Assembly: GCA_949316495.1 (NCBI GenBank)
Contig: OX439009.1
Span: 34,102,155 to 34,166,154, forward strand
Length of the DNA: 64,000 nt
Reading direction: 5' to 3'
Source: Amphiduros pacificus
Lineage: Eukaryota > Annelida > Polychaeta > Phyllodocida > Hesionidae
In this document: positions 38,301-53,387 of the stretch, in pieces
How the letters are laid out: the number at the start of each line of letters is the position of its first letter
How positions within the stretch are numbered: position 1 is the stretch's first letter
Translations under genes and position numbers: made by a program
The notes under the pieces: model-generated
Told to the model about the DNA's origin: nothing
Databases searched by the model: none
What the model saw: the letters and a program-made list of their open reading frames with translations, nothing else

Positions 38301-39843
38301 ACAGTACTTTTTTCCACAGCAAAGCATTCAGGATTTTTTTCCAATGTACTGTACTGTATCATCTACTGCATCACTATGCACACTGGTCACGAACAGCAGT
38401 TTGGCAATATATGGTCATGCAATTCATGGCACAGCATGGTCACGCATGACCTCATAGACACTTTTAAGAGTAACCAAATATATGATTGGCTTTGACTGAT
38501 AATTGATATGTGGTAAACCTGAGTTATGGGTCGCAGACCCTAATGGTGAAAACAAACCCTTTGACCAAAACATTCTGAATTTTAATAGATAGGCTTGTTC
38601 GTGATGAAAATGATATATACTTACTGTAGGTTGGGGTTGTGGTGGGTCTGTTTTGTTCTCATCATGTTCACTGTCAAAATGCTTCTGCAGTAATTCAGGC
38701 GAACGGTACGATTTCATACATAGTGGGCACACAAATCCCTGTAAGACCAATAAACAAGTGTTCAATATGAAATTATGTTTTTGTTTTCAATACAACTGAT
38801 TCAGTTCACTGACCAATCATATGATATGTTTACAAATCAGAGACAGGGTTATAAATGGTTTCAAGTTCATGTCGGGAAGAAGTGAACAAGACATGTTTAT
38901 ATTTAAACCTCGCAACTCCAAAAGTATTTGTAGGTTGGGTTGATTTATAATTACAAAACTTTCCATTTCTATCTAAAACTGAAAGCAACTGATGACCAGC
39001 TCACATCCTGAGAATTAGAATTGGATACCTTGTGTACCCAGCTTTACTAGGCCTCTTCAATATAGGCCTAGTGATGATGCGACCAAATGTCGTACTATTT
39101 GGGCACTCATGAATATTAATCAGCTAGAGATTTAAGTTATGTCATCGTGTCGCGCACATGCTGTCCTACTGAAAGGCTGTAATTACGTCATTGCATCGTG
39201 CATGTGCCGTTGGATACATTAAGGGGCGGGGCTAATGGAACGGGTCTATTTGAACATATCTGATTGCATAATCGGAGAGGGTGTTATACTGAGCCCGATA
39301 CAAAGGACAGTATACCTTGTGACAAATGTCACAAAAGATACTGAGAACAAAAGAAATGTATGTGAAAAAACAAGATGGTAACCTGCAATTGCATTATGAC
39401 CCTGAATTCCAAAGCCAGAAATGTGGTAGAATTGGGAAATAATTAAGACTAAGAGTCAGACTAATATTAATAAGAGCCAGTGACAGCAGTGGTTTTCATG
39501 ATTATTAACTATCAAAAATAATGTGACAGCTGACACAAGAATTGTGTTGAAAGGATTTAAAGATTTAATTGATACAAAGTGAGGAGCGTTTGTCCAAGGA
39601 GTTATGAATTTATCTGATTCCTACCTGCACCTCCTGTGAGTTGCCACTCCCACCAGTTTGACCACCCTCCCCCGCCGAACTTCTCTGGCGTGTTGCGGCC
39701 GCCCCTCCACTCTAAAAATAGACGACATCCACATTAAACTGTTTCTCACAGTTGAAATTTGGTTCCAAATAGTCAAATTATATATTTAAATTATCAAATA
39801 CCTTCTTCTGGTCACTTTTTGGTGTCAACAATCGTCGGAACAT
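1..39843 (-). CDS. EEA1: EEA1 early endosome antigen 1, 35 coding exons, 3' end off window
   Basis: EEA1 is a long coiled-coil Rab5 effector that tethers early endosomes. Exons in transcription order: 39802-39843, 39625-39711, 38625-38738, 36753-36848, 34799-34893, 34468-34525, 34024-34143, 32334-32397, 31633-31739, 31397-31483, 30736-30794, 30175-30315, 29393-29453, 28261-28473, 27639-27869, 27208-27345, 26806-26892, 25594-25676, 24739-24832, 24506-24559, 23972-24202, 23394-23528, 23038-23166, 22708-22821, 21938-22066, 21620-21721, 21373-21471, 19794-19934, 19468-19575, 18561-18608, 18146-18235, 7567-7656, 7116-7247, 3974-4069, 549-638. All have AG/GT borders and join in one frame (3765 nt, 1255 codons). 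Recognised against remembered human EEA1: start MFRRLLTP (human MLRRILQR), EEKWYSSELKKEVDK, RPGADDVLVLKKEL, IEAGEGVETAINQL and AKELLISQKLELQ all have collinear counterparts. Human EEA1 is about 1411 aa, so the missing part is the end of the coil and the FYVE domain. Repeats in the introns are listed separately. Exon borders are sequence-derived, without transcript support. Confidence 0.95.
549..7656 (-). CDS. EEA1: EEA1 exons 32-35: distal coiled coil
   Basis: Exons: 7567-7656 (LKAEVESKLSQLQKEHADLE), 7116-7247 (SDVETELSEAKKGRQDLEEN), 3974-4069 (DIESLQNAKELLISQKLELQ) and 549-638 (VNQDLSMTKEASEKIQQMLR). Exon 34 aligns with human EITNLKDAKQLLIQQKLELQ, placing the window edge roughly 150 residues before the C-terminus. 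All four exons are phase 0-0. Exon 33 ends at ACAAACAG|gtcact, a donor repeated in the array next to it. A LINE sits only about 60 bp upstream (in transcript sense) of exon 34. The FYVE zinc finger that binds PI3P must lie left of position 1. Confidence 0.9.
1000..1146 (-). other. 48-codon open frame of unknown status in EEA1 intron
   Basis: Reads MTTKNIKDDEVTDMTAEEKL and ends in HLLTGRH before TAA, with an in-frame TGA just upstream of the ATG. The first 30 codons have a protein-like acidic/basic composition unlike the surrounding intron, and a gt donor (ACATCTAG|gtgtga) lies within. It could be a chance frame, a lost exon or a microprotein. Nothing known was recognised. Confidence 0.2.
1441..1938. 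repeat. 17/18-bp minisatellite
   Basis: About 28 units of catatctgacatttgccc with 17- and 18-bp length variants and a ggtattt subvariant. It lies in the EEA1 intron between exons 34 and 35. Long minus-strand open frames (GQMSDM, GKCQIW repeats) come from the unit and are not genes. Confidence 0.9.
3171..3232 (+). repeat. Dispersed repeat fragment, partner at 33196
   Basis: aatgaggcactggatgttcc and the following 40 bases match 33196-33255 (aatgagcactggatgttcc...) with several mismatches and small gaps. Class unknown; both copies are in EEA1 introns. Confidence 0.5.
4129..6302 (+). mobile_element. 5'-truncated non-LTR retrotransposon (LINE) with open RT frame
   Basis: An open frame to the stop at 6084 encodes a reverse transcriptase. 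Element-like coding begins near 4170 with IKKNKAYGFDCIPNEILK. RT motifs seen: CFIDMQKAFDWVDRDLLFY, GVKQGDSLSPTLFSLYINDL and the catalytic LLFADDIVILAEN; the thumb has KWRLVINKDKTKIVHF. The C-terminal part ends with a CCHC-like knuckle (CKICNTDNVEDEMHMLNTC). No endonuclease domain is present, so the copy is 5' truncated. The 3' UTR has AATAAA and ends in an AATAC repeat (about 6277-6302). The RT frame has no stop for over 600 codons, suggesting a recent insertion. It lies antisense inside the EEA1 intron between exons 33 and 34, about 60 bp from exon 34. An AT-rich flank (aaatata on both sides) may be the target-site duplication. Clade not assigned with confidence. Confidence 0.85.
6652..7115. 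repeat. 69-bp minisatellite carrying copies of the EEA1 exon 33 donor
   Basis: About seven units of 69 bp (one shortened by roughly 9 bp), directly abutting exon 33. On the minus strand each unit reads AAAGACGCACACAAACAG|gtcactc; the exon ends GAGAAGGACGCACACAAACAG|gtcactc. The unit therefore consists of about the last 20 exon bases plus about 49 intron bases. Confidence 0.92.
7719..17872. repeat. 10-kb array of an 18-bp unit with higher-order structure
   Basis: Roughly 560 units of gatgagaatatgagatct and variants (ggtct for gatct, agtgag for gatgag, gataat for gagaat). Rare 16-bp units (gatgagaatgaggtct) and units with 2 or 4 extra bases (gataatatatgag) change the frame. The plus-strand frame encodes Met-Arg-Ser-Asp-Glu-Asn hexapeptides; there is no sign of a real gene. 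It fills the EEA1 intron between exons 31 and 32. The left and right ends use more agttctagt variants, so the array is older or diverged at its edges. Confidence 0.95.
18146..26892 (-). CDS. EEA1: EEA1 exons 17-31: middle of coiled coil
   Basis: Exons: 26806-26892, 25594-25676, 24739-24832, 24506-24559, 23972-24202, 23394-23528, 23038-23166, 22708-22821, 21938-22066, 21620-21721, 21373-21471, 19794-19934, 19468-19575, 18561-18608, 18146-18235. The exon 19/20 product reads DLIAK-IEAGEGVETAINQL (human DLYAKIQAGEGETAVLNQL). Exon 22 has TEAAKNTQRADLENHIQT (human SAEAAKTAQRADLQNHLDT). Apart from junction 18|19, all exons here begin and end in phase 0, so single-exon skipping would shorten the rod without changing the frame. 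Four introns in this stretch carry tandem arrays; those next to exons 24, 27 and 29 contain repeated copies of the adjoining splice donor. Confidence 0.92.
18873..19467. repeat. 46-bp minisatellite carrying copies of the EEA1 exon 29 end and donor
   Basis: About 13 units of 46 bp. On the minus strand each unit holds the last 36 bases of exon 29 (ending CTAGCCAAGGAAAAG) and the first 10 bases of its intron (gtaatgatag). Units are nearly identical to each other and to the exon, so the expansion is recent. Confidence 0.95.
20300..21372. repeat. 30-bp minisatellite carrying copies of the EEA1 exon 27 donor
   Basis: About 35 units. On the minus strand each reads ACCCTCTCACTCCTCAG|gt, followed by caggttaactt. 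Exon 27 ends CTCACAGCTCAG|gtaaacttaccctc, so the array starts at the junction. The unit also looks like a polypyrimidine tract plus AG, i.e. an acceptor. The leftmost units are diverged. Confidence 0.92.
22186..22707. repeat. G-rich ~35-60-bp minisatellite carrying copies of the EEA1 exon 24 donor
   Basis: About a dozen irregular units containing gtgttacctgagtgagggt (plus strand). On the minus strand this is ACCCTCACTCAG|gtaacac, the same as the true end of exon 24 (CTCACCCTCACTCAG|gtaacac). The units are fused with gaggggaggggg runs. Confidence 0.9.
25704..26762. repeat. G-rich minisatellite in EEA1 intron 17
   Basis: Irregular units of about 20 and 55 bp built from gcagagtgggtgaggggctg and agtagccagggatcagtgg. 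The plus strand is G-rich with many GGG runs; the transcribed RNA (minus) is C/T-rich. Long open frames on both strands are repeat artefacts. Confidence 0.9.
27208..32397 (-). CDS. EEA1: EEA1 exons 8-16: first half of coiled coil
   Basis: Exons: 32334-32397, 31633-31739, 31397-31483, 30736-30794, 30175-30315, 29393-29453, 28261-28473, 27639-27869, 27208-27345. The peptides are heptad-rich with Glu, Gln, Lys and Leu throughout and no globular domain, as expected for the EEA1 rod. Exon 9 has VEQKAAKL (human FEQKAAQL). Exon 12 has RPGADDVLVLKKELIHAQTL, the clearest match to human QRPGIEDVAVLKKELVQVQTL. The four out-of-phase junctions here (8|9, 11|12, 12|13 and the closed frame into exon 14) were checked by codon count and all close. 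Exon 14 is preceded by an array that repeats its own acceptor. Confidence 0.92.
28474..29275. repeat. 45-bp minisatellite carrying copies of the EEA1 exon 14 acceptor
   Basis: About 17 units. On the minus strand each has acctgttctgttatcag|GACAAGAG; the true acceptor is acctgttctctgctatcag|GACAAGAGTAAG. The array begins right at the exon border and runs upstream in the intron between exons 13 and 14. A (CA)n tract follows at 29284-29314. Confidence 0.92.
29545..29727. mobile_element. Small MITE candidate with CAGTGCATCATG inverted ends
   Basis: The 183-bp stretch begins CAGTGCATCATG and ends CATGATGCACTG, a perfect 12-bp terminal inverted repeat with similarity continuing inward for several bases. 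A CAG start is typical of hAT ends. The 8 bases outside (catatgtg, cattatgg) are only partly alike, so the target duplication is not proven. It lies in the EEA1 intron between exons 12 and 13. Confidence 0.45.
30863..30965 (+). mobile_element. Old tRNA-derived SINE copy, family A
   Basis: GCCTCAATAGCTCAAATGG resembles the first arm and box A of a tRNA. It is followed by an anticodon-arm-like stretch (gatctgagacccagggatt) and a weak box B (gttcaagc). The same head is found at 43167. It lies in the EEA1 intron between exons 10 and 11. Degenerate, and no tRNA gene function is expected. Confidence 0.5.
32398..36752. other. EEA1: EEA1 introns around exons 5-7: mostly plain AT-rich DNA
   Basis: The intron 32398-34023 has only the dispersed repeat at 33196. 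The intron 34894-36752 shows no recognisable repeat, gene or signal. The intron 31740-32333 also appears empty. Confidence 0.6.
33196..33255 (+). repeat. Dispersed repeat fragment, partner at 3171
   Basis: See the copy at 3171. The shared core is gcactggatgttccagg, then an atg-atgtg-rich stretch and ccact.tttgc. Confidence 0.5.
34024..39843 (-). CDS. EEA1: EEA1 exons 1-7: N-terminal Rab5-binding module with three C2H2 fingers
   Basis: Exon 1 (39802-39843) starts at the only ATG giving the EEA1-like MFRRLLTPKSDQKK. Exon 2 (39625-39711) is a Gly/Ser-rich linker (aa 15-43). Exons 3, 4 and 5 each encode one C2H2 finger of spacing C-x2-C-x12-H-x4-H: C47/C50/H63/H68, C86/C89/H102/H107 and C117/C120/H133/H138. 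The first two read GFVCPLCM and GFVCPACM, matching human GFICPQCM, whose Phe/Ile/Pro/Met residues contact Rab5-GTP. The third reads GFLCPNCK, with Lys in place of the Met. Exons 6 (34468-34525) and 7 (34024-34143) carry RDGDVLALRQEMDDLRTSLK and then EEKWYSSELKKEVDK, the start of the coiled coil. Human EEA1 has a single finger here. Exons 3 and 4 are phase 0-0, so skipping either keeps the frame. The exon 4 acceptor is a cagcag tandem (exon end 36848 or 36845). Confidence 0.93.
37652..38254. mobile_element. MITE-like foldback element with about 104-bp terminal inverted repeats
   Basis: 37652-37755 and 38151-38254 are inverted copies of one another. Both arms start CCCAAAG from the outside, share gaaatccactgtttc in the middle and end in ctcgacttccggc. 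TATA stands on both sides of the element (37648-37651 and 38255-38258), compatible with a TA or TATA target duplication of a Tc1/mariner-type or related transposase. The 395-bp interior has no coding frame, so the element is non-autonomous. It lies in the EEA1 intron between exons 3 and 4. Confidence 0.8.
39040..39240. promoter_or_regulatory. Possible regulatory patch in EEA1 intron 2
   Basis: Less AT-rich than its surroundings. It has two related blocks: ttatgtcatcgtgtcgcgca at 39136 and ttacgtcattgcatcgtgca at 39182, each with a CRE/ATF-like core, and a perfect GC box ggggcggggc at 39223-39232. It sits just upstream of the first zinc-finger exon. Function is a guess; it may equally be part of an old repeat. 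Confidence 0.25.
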
Positions 39844-40133
39844 GTTTACAAACCTCAGGACACTGGGAAGTTCAACTGTCACTCATTCTTGAAATTAAAT
39901 TCGTAGAATCTGTTTTAGAGTTTTTGAGTAAATGTGATACTAATATTACAATGAAAATTAATTTTATGACTTTTAAATTTTTATGACAACATGTTGAGTT
40001 TAAAGTAAAATTTTAAAATATTTTGCTGAATACTAAAATCTGGAAAGTCAACTCTTCTTGACTGCAGCGACACCTGTAAGTCACCGGTCCGCTGCTTGAA
40101 GGAGATAGAAAGTTATAAAATCCGACCAAAACC
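39844..40133. promoter_or_regulatory. Probable bidirectional EEA1/DLD promoter
   Basis: The EEA1 start codon (39843, minus) and the DLD start codon (40134, plus) face away from each other, only 290 bp apart. The interval must hold both 5' UTRs and core promoters. Most of it is AT-rich, with no clear TATA box in a convincing place. The 80 bases next to DLD are less AT-rich and include an accggtccgc stretch. Assigning a shared promoter is an inference from spacing; transcription start sites cannot be read from the sequence. Confidence 0.55.
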
Positions 40134-48485
<8,352 letters not shown>

Positions 48486-48897
48486 AATGTCATCCCATTC
48501 TTGCAAGCAGGACAAATTTGCAGGAGAGGTATGAAAGCTGAAAACTCTCAGGGCAGATGGGACTGCATTGAAGCTGTCAGTTGTTACAGCTTTCTCTTCT
48601 GTAAGAGAAGGATAAAGGAAAGGACCAAGCTAATTCGATATAGCTTTGATCACAGATGAGCTGAATGATAATCAATGAGAAAAGGTTTTTGGACAATGTA
48701 CATAGAAAGTGTAAATTCAATTCAATTTTATGAAAAGTGTAAGAGAGAGATAGTTTTATCCCTAAATTTCCAAACATAATGCAAGTCGTTATAATTTCAT
48801 TTACAAGATGTTGAGAGTCTTAAAATTCTTCTAAAATATAGAAAACATTTTGTTTATTCTGCAGTGTTACTACATTGAGAATCAATTGTAGAATATC

Positions 48898-48903
48898 AAT
48901 AAA
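48898..48903 (+). terminator. DLD: Candidate poly(A) signal of DLD
   Basis: AATAAA lies about 410 bases after the DLD stop codon. A second AATAAA follows at 49001-49006. Either could end the transcript; the 3' UTR would then be roughly 430-550 bases. Confidence 0.5.
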
Positions 48904-49566
48904 GATGTGTTCAGTTTCCTTTGCATCATAAATATAAAGACATCTTGTTAATGATAACCTACTGCACTGTAAATACTATTTATTTTATTTCATCTCAGTT
49001 AATAAAGGTCATAAGTGTGTCACCAAAATCTCAAACTTATAGTATTTTTAAAAGGTGTAAGAGATAAAGGTATTTCAAGTCAATAAATCTTCATTAACAA
49101 AAATATACATGTTCAATATTTCTTCATGGGAGAATATATACTGCTTAAGAGATCTGTTTTAGTATAGAAGAAACAAATGGAAATAAGAATATCATTATTC
49201 TAAGTTGGAATACAGTATCTTTTGAGGTAAAAAGGTAGATTGATCAGATCAAAGACAGCTGATGGGAGTGCCCGAGATTAATGGGATAATTCCTTGAATC
49301 CAATTAAGGTTTCATCTGATTTCAAGATGTGTGATAATTAATGTGAATATTGTAATAATTAAAGAAAAGTTTCATGTATCTTTGTATTTGTGTTATATTT
49401 TAACAACATTTTACATATTCAAATTATTTTAGGAAAATTTGTAATTTTTAAATTTTGATCTCGTACATTTGCGATTGCTTCTGATAGTGAGTGTCCATGA
49501 CATAATGGTTAAGTGATAAACGCATGAGCCAGAATGTTGGCTGTTTTCTCATCCAGAAAATTTCTA

Positions 49567-49935
49567 ATCCATGATAGATGTCTTACATGAAAGAAACCAT
49601 TTTTTGCACATTTTCTTGACATGTCCTCATAGGGTACACTTTCATCATGGATTTTTCAAAGATCTTGGGATATTGTCATCTGCTACTTGAATAGCAGATG
49701 GTATGTTCCCATCATTGAGGTTTTGAGGTTTTTCCACAAATTAGCATTTCTGTCTTGTCATCATTTAGTTTCATTTTGTTATCAAACAAGAACTTTTTAA
49801 CATCCTTAATACATTTTTCCAATTCATTACAAGAATTAATGGTTTTAGCTACAGATAATGGATCTAATTGGTATTGTCAGTATAAATTTTATGCTTCATT
49901 TCATATTTATTGATGATTTCTGCAAGAGGGTCCAT
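49567..49935 (-). mobile_element. Decayed CR1/L2-like LINE reverse transcriptase fragment
   Basis: Read on the minus strand, the stretch gives MDPLAEIINKYEMKHKIYTD and then, further on, NELEKCIKDVKKFLFDNKMK followed by LNDDKTEMLICG. This is the conserved order of CR1/L2-type RT around and after the YADDTQ box (PLADIINKYGMKYHLYADDTQ... LEKCIxDVKxWMxxNKLKLNDDKTE). The catalytic box itself is degraded and there are in-frame stops and frame changes, so it is dead. Ends are not resolvable. Confidence 0.65.
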
Positions 49936-50276
49936 TTAAGTGTACCATATTATCCCTAATAGCCACTACCTAATTACCTCCCCCCCCCCTCCAGTCTGTA
50001 GACCAGGCCTTGGTGACTGGGGTAGTGGAGCTGCAGACTTCCAATCCACAGGGGTTTGCTATCTCAGTAATTATGTAAACAGTACTCACAGCATCACTTG
50101 CAATACTCATGCAAACATATCAAAGAAAACACACCCCTTGTAGTGGTATCCACAAACATCTGTTTAATATTTCTCAATATCAAGTGATGTTACACTTTAA
50201 ATAACTCCCCATGTTGCATCTACATCTACATCTGCAAGTTTACTCGACAAAACCAATTGGCATCCTGCCGAGAGTA

Positions 50277-50482
50277 TCAATGTGTAAGATCTGACACCTG
50301 AATGCTGCATCAATGTGCAAGATCTGACACCTGAATGCTGCATCTATGTGTAAGATCTGACACCTGAATGCTGCATCTACATGTATGTGTAAGATCTGAC
50401 ACCTGAATGCTGCATCTATGCGTAAGATCTGACACCTGAATGCTGCATCTATGTGTAAGATCTGACACCTGAATGCTGAGGG
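50277..50482. repeat. 33-bp tandem repeat, 6 copies
   Basis: Units of aagatctgacacctgaatgc plus 13 more bases; one unit has a 6-bp insertion. Intergenic between DLD and BPNT1. Confidence 0.9.
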
Positions 50483-51734
50483 AGGGTCACATATGGGTCA
50501 CAGACCATTTGTTATATCCAGAATATAAAGATTATAATTCAATTGGTTTTGCCTAGTAGCACATCCCAGACTTAATTGGTTAATTACCCTATAGGCATGT
50601 GGTCAAGTGGGGGAACTACAGGGCTCAACACTGATGATAAAATATTGTCATTTTCAATACTTAACATGCTTAGTTGTTTTGTGTCTGGACTGATATATTC
50701 AGTTTTATTAGTTCATCTAAAATATATTTAATAATACTGTACTGTACAATTATTCTTGCCATCAAACTGTTCTTCAAGTGCAACAAGATGTGGCCATTTA
50801 GTTACTAAACATCTATTGTGAATCTGAAAAACAGCCAATTTTGAACCCTGGTCATGGCATGTCAGCCAGTCACATATTAGTGGCCCCCTCAGAGGCAATG
50901 CTTCTGCCCCTGGGGCGGCAATTGGGGATAATATGGTAAGCCTGAGCACTGATCCACGATGCACACCATATATATTTACATGGTCAGAGATATTGCCATC
51001 TGTTTTACTGTTTTGTTCCAATCAATGTCTTCAATGTAATTTTATACTCTCAGTAAAATTGTTTGTTTTATGGAACTCCTTGTGTTCTGACCAGAAAATA
51101 GAAATATCATTTACCTTTTAATGGCTTACAAATTGCCCAGCAACTGCTCTTTCATCACTTCTCTTAGTCTAAGTTTTAATTTAAGTCTAAGTTTCTAAAT
51201 AAGAGGTCAGATCATAGCTAATTTCAATAAATCAGGCAGGTTTCAGAGTGCGATTGATGCATTTGATTGTCGGTAATAAATGTCCCTATAGTATTATGAA
51301 AATCTTTTCGGGTCTGATTTATTTCTTATTATATTGGAGTCAGGTTTAGTTTAGTTCTACCATTATTTTCATTGTATTTATTTCTCTTTTTTTAATTTAA
51401 TTGGTGCATTGTCTTGGGAGGATAAATTACTATAATAATTATAAATATTTTTGACAGCCTTGCTTGCATAGAGCAATTAAAATGACACTTATTTTTCATA
51501 ATGTATTGCCATGGATTCTAACCTGAATTTACTGGTATATTATCAAAAAATATGTTTGGAAGATCACATTTGTTGAGTGTCACAAAAAAGCCTTGAAATA
51601 ACAGATAATATAAATTTTATTGCATATTCATAGATATATACATACACATTCACATTTTCATTTCATGCAAACTAGTTTTTCTCACACATAACTTTGGCAT
51701 GCAGAAATTGATTTTATTTTATCATATAACTTAT

Positions 51735-53387
51735 TTATTCAATGAACGGAAGTGCCTCTTTAACATGTTGGGGTATCTTTTCCAAATACCACTGATGATC
51801 ACTCTCTCGTGCTGTTGCTAGGACACCGCTATTGTTGGGGCGCTTCACGTTGCTATGGTAGGGTATGTAGTTGCCATGGATATCTGTCAGTTTACCACCT
51901 GCAGCATGAACAATGGCCTCAGGAGCTGCTGTGTCCCACTTCTTGCATCCGGGGCTCCCAAATACATAAGCATGGGCTTTGCCCTCCAGAATCAACAAGA
52001 CCTGTCCAAGATAAAAGTGATTAGATTTTATATTTTGAAAAGTAAACAAAGAATTTAAGTTATTTTTTTTCAATTTGGATGACATCTAATCTTAACAGGT
52101 AATTTAAAGTAATGACTATTGCCGTTTATTTTTAGATATATCTCGTAATTCTCATTCTTTGACTTATTTGATGGAAACAGAATTGTGAAAATGTAAAAAG
52201 TCAAATTTGTAGCCGAAAGTAACACAAATACACATCAAACTGACCTAGTGAAAGAATAAATTACAGACTCCTGAAAACATTAAAATTATGGGAAACGAGA
52301 CTTTTTTTTCCTGGCCTTAGATATCATTATCAAAAATATATTAATGAATGTGCCTACCTTGTGTCCACATCCGCCAGCTTTGAGGATCTCGGTGGGATTG
52401 CAGGCCTCCACAGAATCTACAACTGTCCTATTTGAATGAGACCTTGTGGTTGTGACGATGTTTGTGCCCTCTGGTGGCAGTTGTGCGTCATATCCAAAGG
52501 CACCTATTGAGAAAAAAAAACAATCATATGCACATGTACATCATATTAACTGATTTGGGGTGGAGAAAAACAAATACAATAAAATTTAAAGTACAAATTG
52601 TCATACCTTATCTTGAATATTTAAAGGTGAAATAATTTTGCTTGCTAGACCTTTTGTCTCAGGTTTCATTGGTTTGATTTAAGAATTGTTTACTGGTCAT
52701 GTTCAGATATTATAATAAATTTACCTGACACAAATGGACAAATACAATACATGCACCATCTCATTAACTCATCAATATCAGATATATTTTTACTTTTATC
52801 CTTTATCTTGTCTCAATATTTACCATTTTACCAAGGAATAAATAGACTATTTTACCAATTCCAATGACCCCCCAGATGGCTCTGCCGAGTTTGGCATCAG
52901 GACCTGCCTGGTAGTTATAATATGGCTGATACATGACTCCACCGACAGCCTTTCCCTTAACGCACACTCCAATCAGAACAGTCACGTGATCCAGAAGGCC
53001 CTGGGTGTACTCAGAGGTGCCATCTAGTGGATCAACCCAGACTACAATATCCTCCTCTTTGGCATGGGCAATGTCGCCGGACAGCTTGGCGCTCAGCTCC
53101 AACACGGCTGGTTCCATGTTTGTTTCTATCCAATCAGAATCCACTTTGTCGCTGGCGTCATCCTCTTCCTCACCGTGAAGAGCCACGCCCGGGAAGCTTT
53201 GCCGCAGGGACGCCATGATACATCTCTGTGCTGACCTATCAGCTTCTGTCTGGAGGTCATTTTTCCCTTTGGAGACGATACCTAAATCTCCCTCTTTCAT
53301 GATATCTCTAATGATTCTCCCCGCCCTGTGAGATATACACACAGAGGCCGCCACCAGTCTCATAACTAAAGGATGTGGTGAAGGCAT
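51735..53387 (-). CDS. BPNT1: 3'(2'),5'-bisphosphate nucleotidase 1, 3 coding exons, complete
   Basis: BPNT1 hydrolyses 3'-phosphoadenosine 5'-phosphate (PAP), the by-product of sulfotransferases, to AMP and phosphate. It is a Mg2+-dependent, lithium-sensitive member of the inositol monophosphatase superfamily. Exons: 52856-53387 (start ATG at 53387), 52358-52503, 51735-52001, joining to 314 aa plus stop (human 308). Metal and catalytic residues visible: D50 in DLQTEAD, E73/E74 in HGEEE, D119/D122 in [12 protein letters not shown], and W248-D249 in [14 protein letters not shown]. Exon 2 gives [15 protein letters not shown] and GGCGHK, and the C-terminus [17 protein letters not shown], all as in the family. 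The stretch between GEE and DPLDG (75-118) is slightly longer than I recall for human. A tttatt at 51616-51621 is an AATAAA on the coding strand, about 115 bases past the stop. Confidence 0.96.
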
